A DNA stretch of 15,227 nt from assembly GCA_905372875.1 (NCBI GenBank), contig CAJPQU010000033.1:1-15227 (forward strand), read 5' to 3'. Shown here piece after piece: positions 1 to 7,155 of the stretch. The translations under genes and the position numbers were made by a program. Origin of the DNA: an uncultured Schwartzia sp. Lineage in GTDB: Bacteria; Bacillota; Negativicutes; Selenomonadales; Selenomonadaceae. Numbering within the stretch: position 1 is the first letter of the stretch; every line of letters starts with the position of its first letter. The notes under the pieces were generated by a model. The model saw only the letters and a program-made list of their open reading frames with translations. It did not search any database and was not told the origin of the DNA.

Positions 1-128
1 AAAAGCATGGTCGGCAGCGGAATGATCATCATGAGGACAATGGTGACGATAGCCGCCGCGATCATGACATCGCTATACTTTTGTATGACGCCGCCTGTAC
101 CGGCGGCAGCTGCTCCCTTGTCTGCCAT
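1..128 (-). CDS. flhA: FlhA, flagellar export gate protein, N-terminal fragment
   Basis: Only the first 42 codons are inside the window; the gene runs off the left edge. The start is the ATG at 128-126, behind an AGAGGAG stretch. The translated beginning is an Ala/Gly-rich tail (MADKGAAAAGTGGV) followed by a first membrane helix of the kind DVMIAAAIVTIVLMMIIPLP. The MMIIPLP segment is characteristic of the FlhA family. FlhA is the large membrane protein of the flagellar type III export gate. It forms a nonameric ring whose cytoplasmic domain docks substrates and chaperones. Its place 46 bases after flhB is the usual order in Bacillota. The identification rests on a short segment plus position. 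Confidence 0.9.
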   Translation of the reverse strand, partial: MADKGAAAAGTGGVIQKYSDVMIAAAIVTIVLMMIIPLPTML

Positions 129-174
129 CTCCTGAACTCTCCTCTGCGAAAAATATTATCGCTCGTGCGCCCCA

Positions 175-1290
175 TCAGGCATATCGGCGATGTTTGAGCC
201 GATATACGTAGGCCAGTACTTCCGCCACCGCCTTATAAAGTTCCGGCGGCACCGACTCTCCAATTTCCACGGCGGCGTACAGCGCCCGGGCCAGGGGGCG
301 ATTTTCCACGATGGCGACCCCCGCCTCCCGTCCCACTCGTTTGATCTTCTGCGCCACGAAATCCTGCCCCTTGGCCACCACCTCCGGCGCGCTCATCCCT
401 TTTGCATAGCGAAGCGCCACCGCGAAATGTGTCGGGTTGGTGACGATAACGTCCGCCTTCGGCACTTCCCGCATCATGCGCTGCATGGCCATCTGGCGTT
501 GTTTCTGCTTGATCTTGCTCTTGATCTGCGGATCGCCTTCCATTTGTTTGAACTCTTCCTTCACCTCATCCTTGCTCATTTTGAGGTTTGTATAGTGTTC
601 CCACTTCTGATACGCGAAGTCCAACACCGCCATGATGAAAATGACCCCGCAGACCTTGAACGCCAAATTAAAGACGATTCCGGCAATTTTCGGCAGGCTG
701 GCCGTAAGATCCACATAAAGCATGTACGGCATTTGAGCGATCTCATCCTTGAGATACACATAAATAAAGGAGCCGATGATCAGGATCTTGAAGAGAGATT
801 TCAGCAGCTCTACCAGGGACCGTTTAGAAAACATCCGTCCAAAACCGTTGATGGGATTAAGGTTTTCCAATTTGAAGCCCAAGGGTTCGGTGGTAAAATT
901 GATCCCCACCTGCAAAAGATTGATCAGGAGGCCCACCAACATGATAATCCCCATGATGGGGAAGGCCGTCTTCGCCAGAACAATAATGATGCTGATGAAA
1001 AGGCGCATCACCGACTCGGTATCGATGGAACCGCCTAAATGGCCGAAAACATAAGCCATAAAGCCGCATATTTCCTTATATATGGAAGCGCCCAAAATAT
1101 TCAGCGCCCAAAATCCCGCCAAAAGGACAAAGACCGTATTGATCTCCTGGCTTTTGGGAATATTGCCCTTATTTCTGGCATCCGACAGACGTTTAGATGT
1201 CGGATCTTCCGTCTTTTCTCCTGCAAAAAGCTGAAGATCGAAGACGAAGGGCTTACCGCAGAGTTCGGAGCGCGATATCAATGTTTCCAT
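175..1290 (-). CDS. flhB: FlhB, flagellar export gate and substrate-specificity switch protein
   Basis: FlhB is the export-gate protein that switches secretion from rod/hook to filament substrates when FliK signals that the hook is complete. The sequence shows the family N-terminus (LFAGEKTEDPTSKRLSDARN), four hydrophobic segments, and the cytoplasmic autocleavage site NPTH (N285-H288 counting from the chosen start), where cleavage occurs between N and P. The C-terminal domain ends normally. The start is uncertain. The frame is open to an ATG at 1326, but that extension is Cys-rich and unlike the family, so I chose the ATG at 1290. A TTG at 1281 is also possible. None of these has a good Shine-Dalgarno sequence, and the start lies inside the end of fliR, so translation is probably coupled to fliR. 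Confidence 0.95.
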   Translation of the reverse strand: METLISRSELCGKPFVFDLQLFAGEKTEDPTSKRLSDARNKGNIPKSQEINTVFVLLAGFWALNILGASIYKEICGFMAYVFGHLGGSIDTESVMRLFISIIIVLAKTAFPIMGIIMLVGLLINLLQVGINFTTEPLGFKLENLNPINGFGRMFSKRSLVELLKSLFKILIIGSFIYVYLKDEIAQMPYMLYVDLTASLPKIAGIVFNLAFKVCGVIFIMAVLDFAYQKWEHYTNLKMSKDEVKEEFKQMEGDPQIKSKIKQKQRQMAMQRMMREVPKADVIVTNPTHFAVALRYAKGMSAPEVVAKGQDFVAQKIKRVGREAGVAIVENRPLARALYAAVEIGESVPPELYKAVAEVLAYVYRLKHRRYA

Positions 1291-2035
1291 ACATTTCATT
1301 GAACAACACATCCAGAAACAACACATAGAAAGGGATCACCATCAAAAGGACGAACATGCCGATCATGATCTGAAGGGGAATGCCCACCACGAAGATGTTG
1401 AGCGACGGCATGGAACGCGCCAAGATCCCTAAACTGACATTTGTCAGCAGAATGGAAAAAGTAATGGGCAGGGCGATTTGTACTCCGGTCAAAAAAATGC
1501 CCGTCGTAAAACGAACGATGAGTTCCGCCAGGGAGGCATTGAAATTCATTCCTAAAAGCGGAATCGCCCGAAAACTCTCCACTAAGGCCGACAGGAGCAA
1601 ATGATGTCCGTTCGTCACCAGGAGAACAATAATGCTCAAATTATAAAGAAAACTCCCGATGAGCGGCGCTTGCTGACCGGAAGTCGGGTCCATCACATTG
1701 ACGATCGAAAATCCCACCTGCATGTCCATGATCTTACCCGCCATCTGAATCGCCGCAAAGGAAACATAGGATACAAAGCCAATGAGCCAGCCGACAAACA
1801 TCTCCCGAAGCACCGCCGCCGTATAAGCGATGACCGTCGACGGTGCCGTAATCTGGGTGAAGCCGTCTACCACTGGAAACAAAACGACGGAAAGAGCCAG
1901 CGCCGTCCCCGCCCGAAAATAGACCGGAATATTCAAACTGCCAAAAAAAGGGGACAGCATGAAGAGCCCGCTGGCCCGACAGACGAGGAGTAAAAACACG
2001 GCCCCATGGCTTTGCAGCAACGCATAAAGATCCAC
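1253..2035 (-). CDS. fliR: FliR, flagellar export gate membrane protein
   Basis: FliR is one of the three proteins (FliP5-FliQ4-FliR1) that form the helical core of the flagellar export channel. The 260-residue product is hydrophobic throughout, with about six membrane-associated segments. It carries the family stretches RASGLFMLSPFFG near the N-terminus and VNVMDPTSGQQAPL in the middle. Length is normal for FliR. The start is a GTG, 16 bases after the fliQ stop, with a weak GGGGA ribosome-binding site. The gene is separate from flhB (different frame, TAA stop at 1255-1253), so this is not the FliR-FlhB fusion seen in some clostridia. The overlap with flhB is 38 bases with the chosen flhB start. 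Confidence 0.95.
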   Translation of the reverse strand: MDLYALLQSHGAVFLLLVCRASGLFMLSPFFGSLNIPVYFRAGTALALSVVLFPVVDGFTQITAPSTVIAYTAAVLREMFVGWLIGFVSYVSFAAIQMAGKIMDMQVGFSIVNVMDPTSGQQAPLIGSFLYNLSIIVLLVTNGHHLLLSALVESFRAIPLLGMNFNASLAELIVRFTTGIFLTGVQIALPITFSILLTNVSLGILARSMPSLNIFVVGIPLQIMIGMFVLLMVIPFYVLFLDVLFNEMYGNIDIALRTLR

Positions 2036-2051
2036 GCTTCATTCCCCACAA

Positions 2052-2321
2052 TCAGCCGATATACTGCGGCAGGTTCACCAGAATATTCATCACATACTCC
2101 ACTAAGATCCGCAGCATCCACGGGCCAAAGATCAAGATGGCCACAAACACCGCGATAATCTTGGGAATAAAGGCCAATGTCTGCTCCTGAATGGAAGTCG
2201 TGGCTTGGAATACGCTGACGCAAAGCCCCACCAAAAGCCCCAGCCCCAGCATGGGCGCCGAAACCAAAAGCACAACCATCAGTGCCTGCTGCCCCAACTG
2301 TACCACTACGTCCCCGGACAT
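2052..2321 (-). CDS. fliQ: FliQ, flagellar export gate membrane protein
   Basis: FliQ is a small gate subunit forming part of the export channel with FliP and FliR. The 89-residue product has two hydrophobic hairpin segments and the characteristic middle motif QATTSIQEQTLAFIPKI, which is diagnostic for the FliQ/SctS family. Length is typical. The ATG is preceded by TAGGAG eight bases upstream. The gene starts 11 bases after the fliP TAG stop and is followed 16 bases later by fliR, in the conserved P-Q-R order. Confidence 0.97.
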   Translation of the reverse strand: MSGDVVVQLGQQALMVVLLVSAPMLGLGLLVGLCVSVFQATTSIQEQTLAFIPKIIAVFVAILIFGPWMLRILVEYVMNILVNLPQYIG

Positions 2322-2332
2322 CTCTCCATCTC

Positions 2333-3091
2333 CTATTTAAAACTCATAATAAGTGACTTAATGAGCAGATGCCAGCCATCTACCATGACGAACAGCAAAA
2401 TCTTAAACGGCAGGGAAATCATCGTCGGCGGCAGCATCATCATGCCCATGGACATCAGCGTACTGGCCACGATCATATCGATGACGATGAAGGGAATATA
2501 AATCATGAACCCGATCTGAAACGCCGTTTTCAATTCGCTGATGACGTAAGCCGGAATCAAAGTAAAGGTGGACACGTCCTCCTGTGTGTCCGGCCGGGGT
2601 GCTTGGGATAGATTGACAAACAGCGCCAGATCACTCTCCCGCGTCTGCTTGAACATGAATTCCCGAAGCGGCGCCACCGTATTGGTCAGAGCCTCTTCCT
2701 GAGTGATGCGTCCCGCTAAGTAGGGCTGCAGTCCGTTCTCATTGGCTTCGCTCCAATAGGGAGCCATAATGTAAAAGGTCAAAAAAAGCGACAGCGCAAT
2801 GACCACCTGATTCGGCGGGACATTTTGCGTCGACAGCGCGTTGCGCAGAAAACCAATGACCACCACAATGCGGATAAAGGCCGTCGTCATAACCAAAATC
2901 GAAGGCGCCAAGGAGAGGATGGTCAGTACCGCCATGATCTGGAGCGTTACCGCCACATCCTGCGGGCCATCGGCCGTCCCTACATTGATGTCCAAGCTGG
3001 GAATGAGAGGGGCCGCGTCAACGATCGGGAACGCAAACAAAAAAGAAAACAGGGCCCCCACCAAAATGAGAGTCCGCTGTTTGTTCCACAC
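2333..3091 (-). CDS. fliP: FliP, flagellar export gate membrane protein
   Basis: FliP forms the pentameric channel ring of the flagellar export gate. The 252-residue product begins with a cleavable signal peptide (basic start, hydrophobic core ending near PIVDAA), as is usual for FliP. It continues with the family block TTAFIRIVVVIGFLRNAL and the FliP signature around LIPAYVISELKTAFQIGF. The C-terminus has the MMMLPPTMISLPFKILLF stretch. I chose the GTG at 3091: it has AAGGAG nine bases upstream and puts the signal peptide at the N-terminus. A longer frame from 3163 would overlap the end of fliO and add 24 residues unrelated to FliP. The gene lies between fliO and fliQ as expected. Confidence 0.95.
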   Translation of the reverse strand: MWNKQRTLILVGALFSFLFAFPIVDAAPLIPSLDINVGTADGPQDVAVTLQIMAVLTILSLAPSILVMTTAFIRIVVVIGFLRNALSTQNVPPNQVVIALSLFLTFYIMAPYWSEANENGLQPYLAGRITQEEALTNTVAPLREFMFKQTRESDLALFVNLSQAPRPDTQEDVSTFTLIPAYVISELKTAFQIGFMIYIPFIVIDMIVASTLMSMGMMMLPPTMISLPFKILLFVMVDGWHLLIKSLIMSFK

Positions 3092-3100
3092 TCGTCCCAA

Positions 3101-3106
3101 CTCCTT
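3101..3106 (-). promoter_or_regulatory. Ribosome-binding site that fixes the GTG start of fliP
   Basis: On the minus strand AAGGAG lies nine bases before the GTG at 3091-3089 and just upstream of the fliO stop region's end. It supports the shorter FliP form beginning with its signal peptide, against the ATG at 3163. Confidence 0.75.
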
Positions 3107-3110
3107 CTCG

Positions 3111-3638
3111 TCAGCGTCGCGGCCCACGGAATAACGATGGTATCCGACGCGCAAATTGTTCAAAGGAACCCGACTGGGCGGAAAATAAATCCCCTACGTC
3201 CCCCTGACTTCCCAAATCGCGGCGATGCAGACGCTCAATTTCCCCTTCGTCCGTAATCTCCCGCAAAAGTGTAATGGCGTGCTCCGTAACACCTAACATA
3301 AAAACCCGCTCCGCCAATTCCACCACACAAACCGAGCGGTTCGGTCCCAACGGCAGATGCGCTAAGATCCGACCACCCTCGCCGGCTCCCCCTTTACCGA
3401 AGCGGCCGCTCAAAAAGCGTGAAGCCAGATAAGCCATCGCAGCCACAAAGATAAAAGCGGCCAAAAGGCTGAAAAGATACGCCAGCGTCGACCACCACGA
3501 AACGGCCGAAGGCCGAGGGTCGGCTTCCACGTAGCCGGAGAGATACCCTCCCCCCGCCTCCGCCGCAAAAGCTGACACTGCCAAAAACAGCGTCGGCCCC
3601 AAGAGGAGCAGAAGCGCCGAAAGGATCTTCCGCCACAT
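3111..3638 (-). CDS. fliO: FliO, flagellar export gate assembly protein
   Basis: FliO (called FliZ in older Bacillus literature) helps FliP assemble into the export gate. The 175-residue product starts with a signal peptide (basic MWRK, hydrophobic core, small residues at AFAAEA). It has one further membrane helix around residues 50-73, then a small cytoplasmic beta-rich domain containing LPLGPNRSVCVVELAERVFMLGVTE, a FliO-family pattern. The tail is charged and less conserved. The ATG shares its A with the cheY TGA stop (TGATG), so translation is probably coupled to cheY. Family assignment rests on domain layout, this motif and the position directly before fliP. Confidence 0.88.
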   Translation of the reverse strand: MWRKILSALLLLLGPTLFLAVSAFAAEAGGGYLSGYVEADPRPSAVSWWSTLAYLFSLLAAFIFVAAMAYLASRFLSGRFGKGGAGEGGRILAHLPLGPNRSVCVVELAERVFMLGVTEHAITLLREITDEGEIERLHRRDLGSQGDVGDLFSAQSGSFEQFARRIPSLFRGPRR

Positions 3639-4000
3639 CAGCCCACAGCTTTACGGACAGCTTCCAATACCCGGTCCGCCTGGAAGGGTTTGACGATGAA
3701 ATCTCGCGCCCCGGCCTGGATCGCCTCGATGACCATGGCCTGCTGACCCATGGCGCTGCACATGACGATCTTCGCGTTGGGATCAATCTTCTTGATCTCC
3801 TTCACGGCGCTGATGCCATCCATCTCCGGCATAGTGATATCCATGGTCGTCAGATCCGGTTTAAGCTCCTGATACTGCTCCACCGCTTTCATTCCGTTCT
3901 CCGCTTCGCCCACGACCTCATAGCCGTTCTTGGACAGAATATCCTTTACCATCATCCGCATAAACGCTGCGTCATCAACCACCAAAACTCGAGTTGCCAT
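3638..4000 (-). CDS. cheY: CheY, chemotaxis response regulator (single receiver domain)
   Basis: This 120-residue protein is a complete stand-alone receiver domain. The acidic pair is D9-D10, the phosphate-accepting aspartate is D54 in TTMDITMPEMDG, the switch serine is S82, and the conserved lysine is K104 followed by P105. In Bacillota, CheA phosphorylates CheY and CheY-P binds the N-terminal peptides of FliM and FliY, changing motor rotation. Its position between fliY and fliO is the classical one. A good ribosome-binding site (GAGGAG) lies 10 bases upstream, and the 100-base gap before it carries a candidate promoter, suggesting extra expression independent of the long upstream transcript. 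Confidence 0.96.
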   Translation of the reverse strand: MATRVLVVDDAAFMRMMVKDILSKNGYEVVGEAENGMKAVEQYQELKPDLTTMDITMPEMDGISAVKEIKKIDPNAKIVMCSAMGQQAMVIEAIQAGARDFIVKPFQADRVLEAVRKAVG

Positions 4001-4048
4001 GTTTCATCTCTCCTCATCAGACAAAATTAGTAGCACATACTCCTACAG

Positions 4049-4058
4049 GGAACGTTCC
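4049..4058. promoter_or_regulatory. Perfect 10-base palindrome at the predicted cheY transcription start
   Basis: GGAACGTTCC is fully self-complementary and lies two bases downstream of the TATAAT box, covering the expected start point. This is a suitable position for an operator, but no known regulator can be named from the sequence. It does not fit the Bacillus LexA box, which needs a four-base spacer between GAAC and GTTC. Confidence 0.35.
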
Positions 4059-4060
4059 GT

Positions 4061-4090
4061 ATTATAGTAAGAAATCCCCTTAATACGCAA
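4061..4090 (-). promoter_or_regulatory. Candidate housekeeping (sigma-A type) promoter before cheY
   Basis: In the gap between fliY and cheY the minus strand reads TTGCGT (4090-4085), an 18-base spacer, then a perfect TATAAT (4066-4061). Transcription would start near 4054, about 54 bases before the cheY start codon. This is the only place in the window where both promoter boxes fit well, and it is also the longest intergenic gap. It is a sequence match only. Confidence 0.6.
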
Positions 4091-4100
4091 GAATCATCCG

Positions 4101-5297
4101 TTACTGAAGGCGGGCCGCCCGTTCCTCGGGGCTTACAATATCTGTAATCCGCACCCCAAAGTTTTCGTCGATAACGACCACCTCGCCCTTGGCCAACAGT
4201 TTCCCGTTTACATGAATATCTACCGACTCGCCGGCCAGCTTATCCAACTCCACAATGGAGCCGTTAGAAAGTTCCAAAATATCCTTAATGGACTTCTTCG
4301 TCCGGCCCAACTCCACCGTCACCTGCAAGGGAACATCAAGAATAAGGCCGATATTCGCCTCGTTGACTTGCACTGGAGTTGTGGACAGCGGTGTAAATTG
4401 TGCCGCCTGGACCGGAACTCCCTGGGCCACTCTGGCGCCTCCCATACCGTAAGGAGCTGCCGAGGCCATCATGGGTGCGGCCGCCGCTGCCGCAGGAGCC
4501 GCTGCGGGTGCAGGCGTCGGTGCAGGCGTCGCCGCTGTGGAAGCGGGTACAGACGGAGCCTCAGGCTCCGGTTCTTCCTCTGTATCCCCGCTGTGGAGAA
4601 GGCTTTCCACCATATCTCCGGCAGTGGGCACCGGCAAGATTTGCATGATTTCACTGTCAATAAGACCATCCACCTCCATGCGGAAAGAAACCTTCACCAC
4701 CGGCTCATCGCCGCTGACGATCTCCGTCACCTTATCCTCCGTCCCAAAGTCAATCAGATTCACCTTAGGGGGAGAAATATCAATCTTCTTGTTAAACATC
4801 GTGGAAAGCGACGTGGAGACCGCACCCATCATCTGGTTCATGGCCTCGCCCACCGCACTCATGTGAATATCATTGAGTTCTTCCGGTGGATTCGTTCCAT
4901 CGCCGCCCATCATCAGATCGGCGATAATGGAAGCGTCCTGCGCCTGAATGGCCAAGACATTGTTGCCGTTAATACCCATGGTATACCCTACCTCAACAAT
5001 GAGATAGGGCATGGGATAGCTGGCCCGAATCGAATTCATCGTCGACATGGATACCGACGGCGTCGTGATCGAAACCTTATGCCCCAGCAACACCGATAAA
5101 GTCGTCGCGGCACTTCCCATGGAAATATTGCCAATTTCACCAAGGGCGTCCTTCTGCATATCGGTGAGCGGATCCTCAGCCGCCGGCGCTGGTGCTGGCG
5201 CTGCCCCGGCATCCGCCGGCGGAGTATTGCCGTCGCCTTTGAGCAGGGCATCGATTTCTTCTTGCGAAATCATCTCATCACTCATCTGTGTTTTCAT
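4101..5297 (-). CDS. fliY: FliY, flagellar switch protein with CheC phosphatase and FliN domains
   Basis: FliY forms the lower switch ring with FliM and dephosphorylates CheY-P in Bacillota. The product (398 residues) has four visible parts. An N-terminal CheY-P-binding peptide (ISQEEIDALL, residues 10-19) is followed by a CheC-like domain with two E-x-x-N active sites (E54/N57 and E151/N154). A long Ala/Pro-rich linker (about 239-310) leads to a C-terminal FliN domain (about 316-395, starting IGLILDVPLQVTVELG). No separate FliN is present, as expected. The gene overlaps the end of fliM by 20 bases. The ATG at 5297 follows AGAGGGAG directly; the ATG at 5285 (MSDEMISQEE) is an equally credible start. 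Confidence 0.96.
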   Translation of the reverse strand: MKTQMSDEMISQEEIDALLKGDGNTPPADAGAAPAPAPAAEDPLTDMQKDALGEIGNISMGSAATTLSVLLGHKVSITTPSVSMSTMNSIRASYPMPYLIVEVGYTMGINGNNVLAIQAQDASIIADLMMGGDGTNPPEELNDIHMSAVGEAMNQMMGAVSTSLSTMFNKKIDISPPKVNLIDFGTEDKVTEIVSGDEPVVKVSFRMEVDGLIDSEIMQILPVPTAGDMVESLLHSGDTEEEPEPEAPSVPASTAATPAPTPAPAAAPAAAAAAPMMASAAPYGMGGARVAQGVPVQAAQFTPLSTTPVQVNEANIGLILDVPLQVTVELGRTKKSIKDILELSNGSIVELDKLAGESVDIHVNGKLLAKGEVVVIDENFGVRITDIVSPEERAARLQ

Positions 5298-6282
5298 CTC
5301 CCTCTGGAGCTATGCGCGTTATCTGAACGGCTGCTCTTTTCCCGAAAGTCCCCGGCCGGCAGAAAAACTTCCGCCGCTTACCGATGATGCAGGGCAGCTC
5401 TTCCTTCACCTTGGTATCAAGCTGCAACACATCGCCGTACCCCAAAGTCAGGAACTCTCGGATGGAAACATCGATTCTCCCCAACTCAACGATCAGCGGC
5501 ACTCTCGTTTTGGCAATTTTTCGCTGCAAGATCTCGACCTGTTCCGGTCGATCTTCCTTCGTCACTGAAGCCGCGACCCAGAACGTCGTCGTCAACTTCG
5601 ACATGATGGGTTCCAAGACGAGATACGGGATACAGATATTCATGAACCCCTCCACCTCGCCGATTTGTATCTTCAAGGTGATAATGACCACCATATCGCT
5701 GGGCGGAACGATTTGGACAAACGCGGGATTCGATTCCATCGCTTCTAAGCGCGGCACAAACTTCACTACATTATCCCACGCCTCACGGAAACTATCAAGG
5801 GCCTTGCTAAAGGTCCGCATGATAACCGCTTCCTCAATCTCTGTCAGCACACGAGGCTTGATGGTATTGGAACCGGTTCCGCCGAAGACGCGATCGATAA
5901 TGGAGAACGCAATGCTGGTATTAAGCTCCATGATCACATTCCCCTTTAGCGGGGGAACCGCCAGCACCCCGATGACACTGGGATCGGACAGAGATTGTAT
6001 GAACTCTTGATATGTAAGCTGCTCGACCGAAGCAACCTCCACATCGACCAGGCTGCGAAGATTAGTGGACAGATAAGTGTTCATCATGCGGCCGAAATTC
6101 TCATGCAGCATCTGTAAGGTTCGAATCTGGTCCTTAGAAAATTTATCCGGGCGTTTGAAATCGTAGATTTTAACTTTTTTCTGCTCTTCCTCCGCCTTAA
6201 CCTCTTCCGCCGATACCGAGCCTTCATCTAAAGCCGAGAGCAACTTATCTATCTCAGACTGGGAAAGTACGTCATCTGCCAA
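5278..6282 (-). CDS. fliM: FliM, flagellar motor switch protein
   Basis: FliM sits in the C-ring, binds CheY-P and transmits it to rotor direction. The 334-residue product has the N-terminal CheY-P-binding peptide LSQSEIDKLL (residues 6-15). The CheC-like middle domain contains the GGTGSN motif and the block MLHENFGRMMNTYLSTNLRS. A C-terminal FliN-like domain contains VELGRIDVSIREFLTLGYGD. Length is typical. The start is a TTG, strongly supported by AAGGAGGG seven to eight bases upstream; no in-frame ATG would keep the conserved N-terminal peptide. It is followed by an overlapping fliY and preceded by fliL. Confidence 0.97.
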   Translation of the reverse strand: MADDVLSQSEIDKLLSALDEGSVSAEEVKAEEEQKKVKIYDFKRPDKFSKDQIRTLQMLHENFGRMMNTYLSTNLRSLVDVEVASVEQLTYQEFIQSLSDPSVIGVLAVPPLKGNVIMELNTSIAFSIIDRVFGGTGSNTIKPRVLTEIEEAVIMRTFSKALDSFREAWDNVVKFVPRLEAMESNPAFVQIVPPSDMVVIITLKIQIGEVEGFMNICIPYLVLEPIMSKLTTTFWVAASVTKEDRPEQVEILQRKIAKTRVPLIVELGRIDVSIREFLTLGYGDVLQLDTKVKEELPCIIGKRRKFFCRPGTFGKRAAVQITRIAPEGDENTDE

Positions 6283-6288
6283 TCTTCA

Positions 6289-6296
6289 CCCTCCTT
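6289..6296 (-). promoter_or_regulatory. Strong ribosome-binding site fixing the TTG start of fliM
   Basis: The minus strand carries AAGGAGGG, with the GGAGG core seven bases before the TTG at 6282-6280. The near-perfect site compensates for the rare start codon and decides the N-terminus of FliM. Confidence 0.8.
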
Positions 6297-6318
6297 CCCT
6301 CCGATATGGAATGGTCTG

Positions 6319-6870
6319 TCATTGCAGGATAAAGCTGGTAATGTACACATTGTAAACCGAGCCCTCGCTGAGTTCATGATTGACTTCCGTCTTGATCCTC
6401 TCCTTGAGCGCTTCCTGTTTCATCGCATCAAAGCCATCCAAAGGCTCCGAACGCAGAATTTGCAGGACGGTATCCAGTATCTTCGTCTCAGCAATGGGAT
6501 TCAGTTTACCATCCGCAATGATGGACTTCTTGCTGGGGTTCATTTCCAGCACAATACCCACCTTGAGAAAGCGGCCGGCCTTCACTCCGCCCACATTCAC
6601 CAATATACCTTCCTTAGCATCGCCTAACTTGACGAAGATTCCCGGATCGTGATATCGGTTGTAGGCCCCACCGTCTTCCGCCATATTCCCCCTCATGGCT
6701 CTGGTTACTACGAAATACGAGATCCCCCCCGCCAACGCCACGCCAATCAGCACCAACACCGCTATAATCGCGATCAGGGGCGGTTTTTTCTTCCCTGCCG
6801 GAGCTGCTTCTTCCGTGGCCGCCGCGTCCGCTTTCTTCCCCGCGTCCGCTGACTTCTTTTCATCCGCCAT
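6319..6870 (-). CDS. fliL: FliL, flagellar basal body-associated protein
   Basis: FliL is a single-pass membrane protein that surrounds or supports the stators at the basal body. The chosen 183-residue form has a charged Lys/Ala-rich cytoplasmic tail (1-30) and one membrane helix (about 31-54). The periplasmic domain includes LVNVGGVKAGRFLKVGIVLEM and a C-terminal region KERIKTEVNHELSEGSVYNVY, both typical of FliL. The frame is open to an ATG at 6897, but GGAG eight bases before the ATG at 6870 points to the shorter start. The gene lies between flbD and fliM, its usual place. Confidence 0.94.
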   Translation of the reverse strand: MADEKKSADAGKKADAAATEEAAPAGKKKPPLIAIIAVLVLIGVALAGGISYFVVTRAMRGNMAEDGGAYNRYHDPGIFVKLGDAKEGILVNVGGVKAGRFLKVGIVLEMNPSKKSIIADGKLNPIAETKILDTVLQILRSEPLDGFDAMKQEALKERIKTEVNHELSEGSVYNVYITSFILQ

Positions 6871-6878
6871 TCCTATCA

Positions 6879-6885
6879 CTCCTTC
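6879..6885 (-). promoter_or_regulatory. Ribosome-binding site selecting the shorter fliL start
   Basis: GAAGGAG on the minus strand, with GGAG ending eight bases before the ATG at 6870-6868, is well placed. The alternative ATG at 6897 would put this site inside the coding region and has no comparable site upstream. Confidence 0.7.
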
Positions 6886-6905
6886 ACCCTTGTTCATTTA
6901 TCATA

Positions 6906-6922
6906 ACGGAGACGAGCTCCGT
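6906..6922. repeat. Short inverted repeat between flbD and fliL
   Basis: ACGGAG and CTCCGT form a six-base-pair stem with a five-base loop, between the flbD stop and the fliL start. There is no T-run after it on the minus strand, so it is not a classical terminator. It could be a minor mRNA structure, or chance. Confidence 0.4.
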
Positions 6923-6929
6923 ATTATGC

Positions 6930-7130
6930 TCAGTATTTATGAAGCGCCCGGCGATACGCCATGACTCGCCTGACAACCTCGTCCATGGGTTCATCCACAA
7001 TCAGTTTCTTGCTGTTCACCAAAGTGATCACCGTATCCGGCGTCTCTTCAATCGTTTCGATGATTTCGGCATTCAGGATAAATACGCCTTTCTTGTTGGC
7101 TTCGGAATTGAATTTCGTCAGTTTGATCAT
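6930..7130 (-). CDS. flbD: FlbD/SwrD family small flagellar protein
   Basis: This 66-residue soluble protein belongs to the FlbD family, called SwrD (formerly YlzI) in Bacillus subtilis, where it is needed for swarming and raises motor power. The sequence shows the family features: an N-terminal IKLTKFN, then FILNAEIIETIEETPDTVIT, a second strand VNSKKLIVDE, and a helical end containing VVRRVMAYRR. It has no membrane segment. A TGGAG lies eight bases before the ATG. It lies between flgE and fliL, its conserved place. It is unrelated to the Caulobacter transcription factor that is also named FlbD. Confidence 0.92.
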   Translation of the reverse strand: MIKLTKFNSEANKKGVFILNAEIIETIEETPDTVITLVNSKKLIVDEPMDEVVRRVMAYRRALHKY

Positions 7131-7155
7131 AAAGTTTACTCCATTCCGTTTATAT

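Noticed and set aside
190..1038. Plus-strand open frame of 282 codons opposite flhB
   Set aside because: FlhB on the minus strand is unmistakable, and the opposite product is a His/Arg/Leu-rich artefact with no motif.
3092..3163. Extended FliP start at 3163
   Set aside because: It would overlap the fliO end and add residues before a clear signal peptide; the GTG at 3091 has a well-spaced AAGGAG.
4440..4580. Repeated GCC/GCA-rich triplets in fliY as a repeat array
   Set aside because: They encode the Ala/Pro linker between the CheC and FliN domains; the units are irregular and no array is present.
4212..5099. Plus-strand open frame of 295 codons opposite fliY
   Set aside because: The product is rich in Arg and His with runs reflecting the Ala/Pro linker of FliY on the other strand; it has no recognisable domain.
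6921..6930. CATAAT upstream of fliL as a -10 box
   Set aside because: No -35 sequence lies at 16-18 bases and the surrounding gap is very short.
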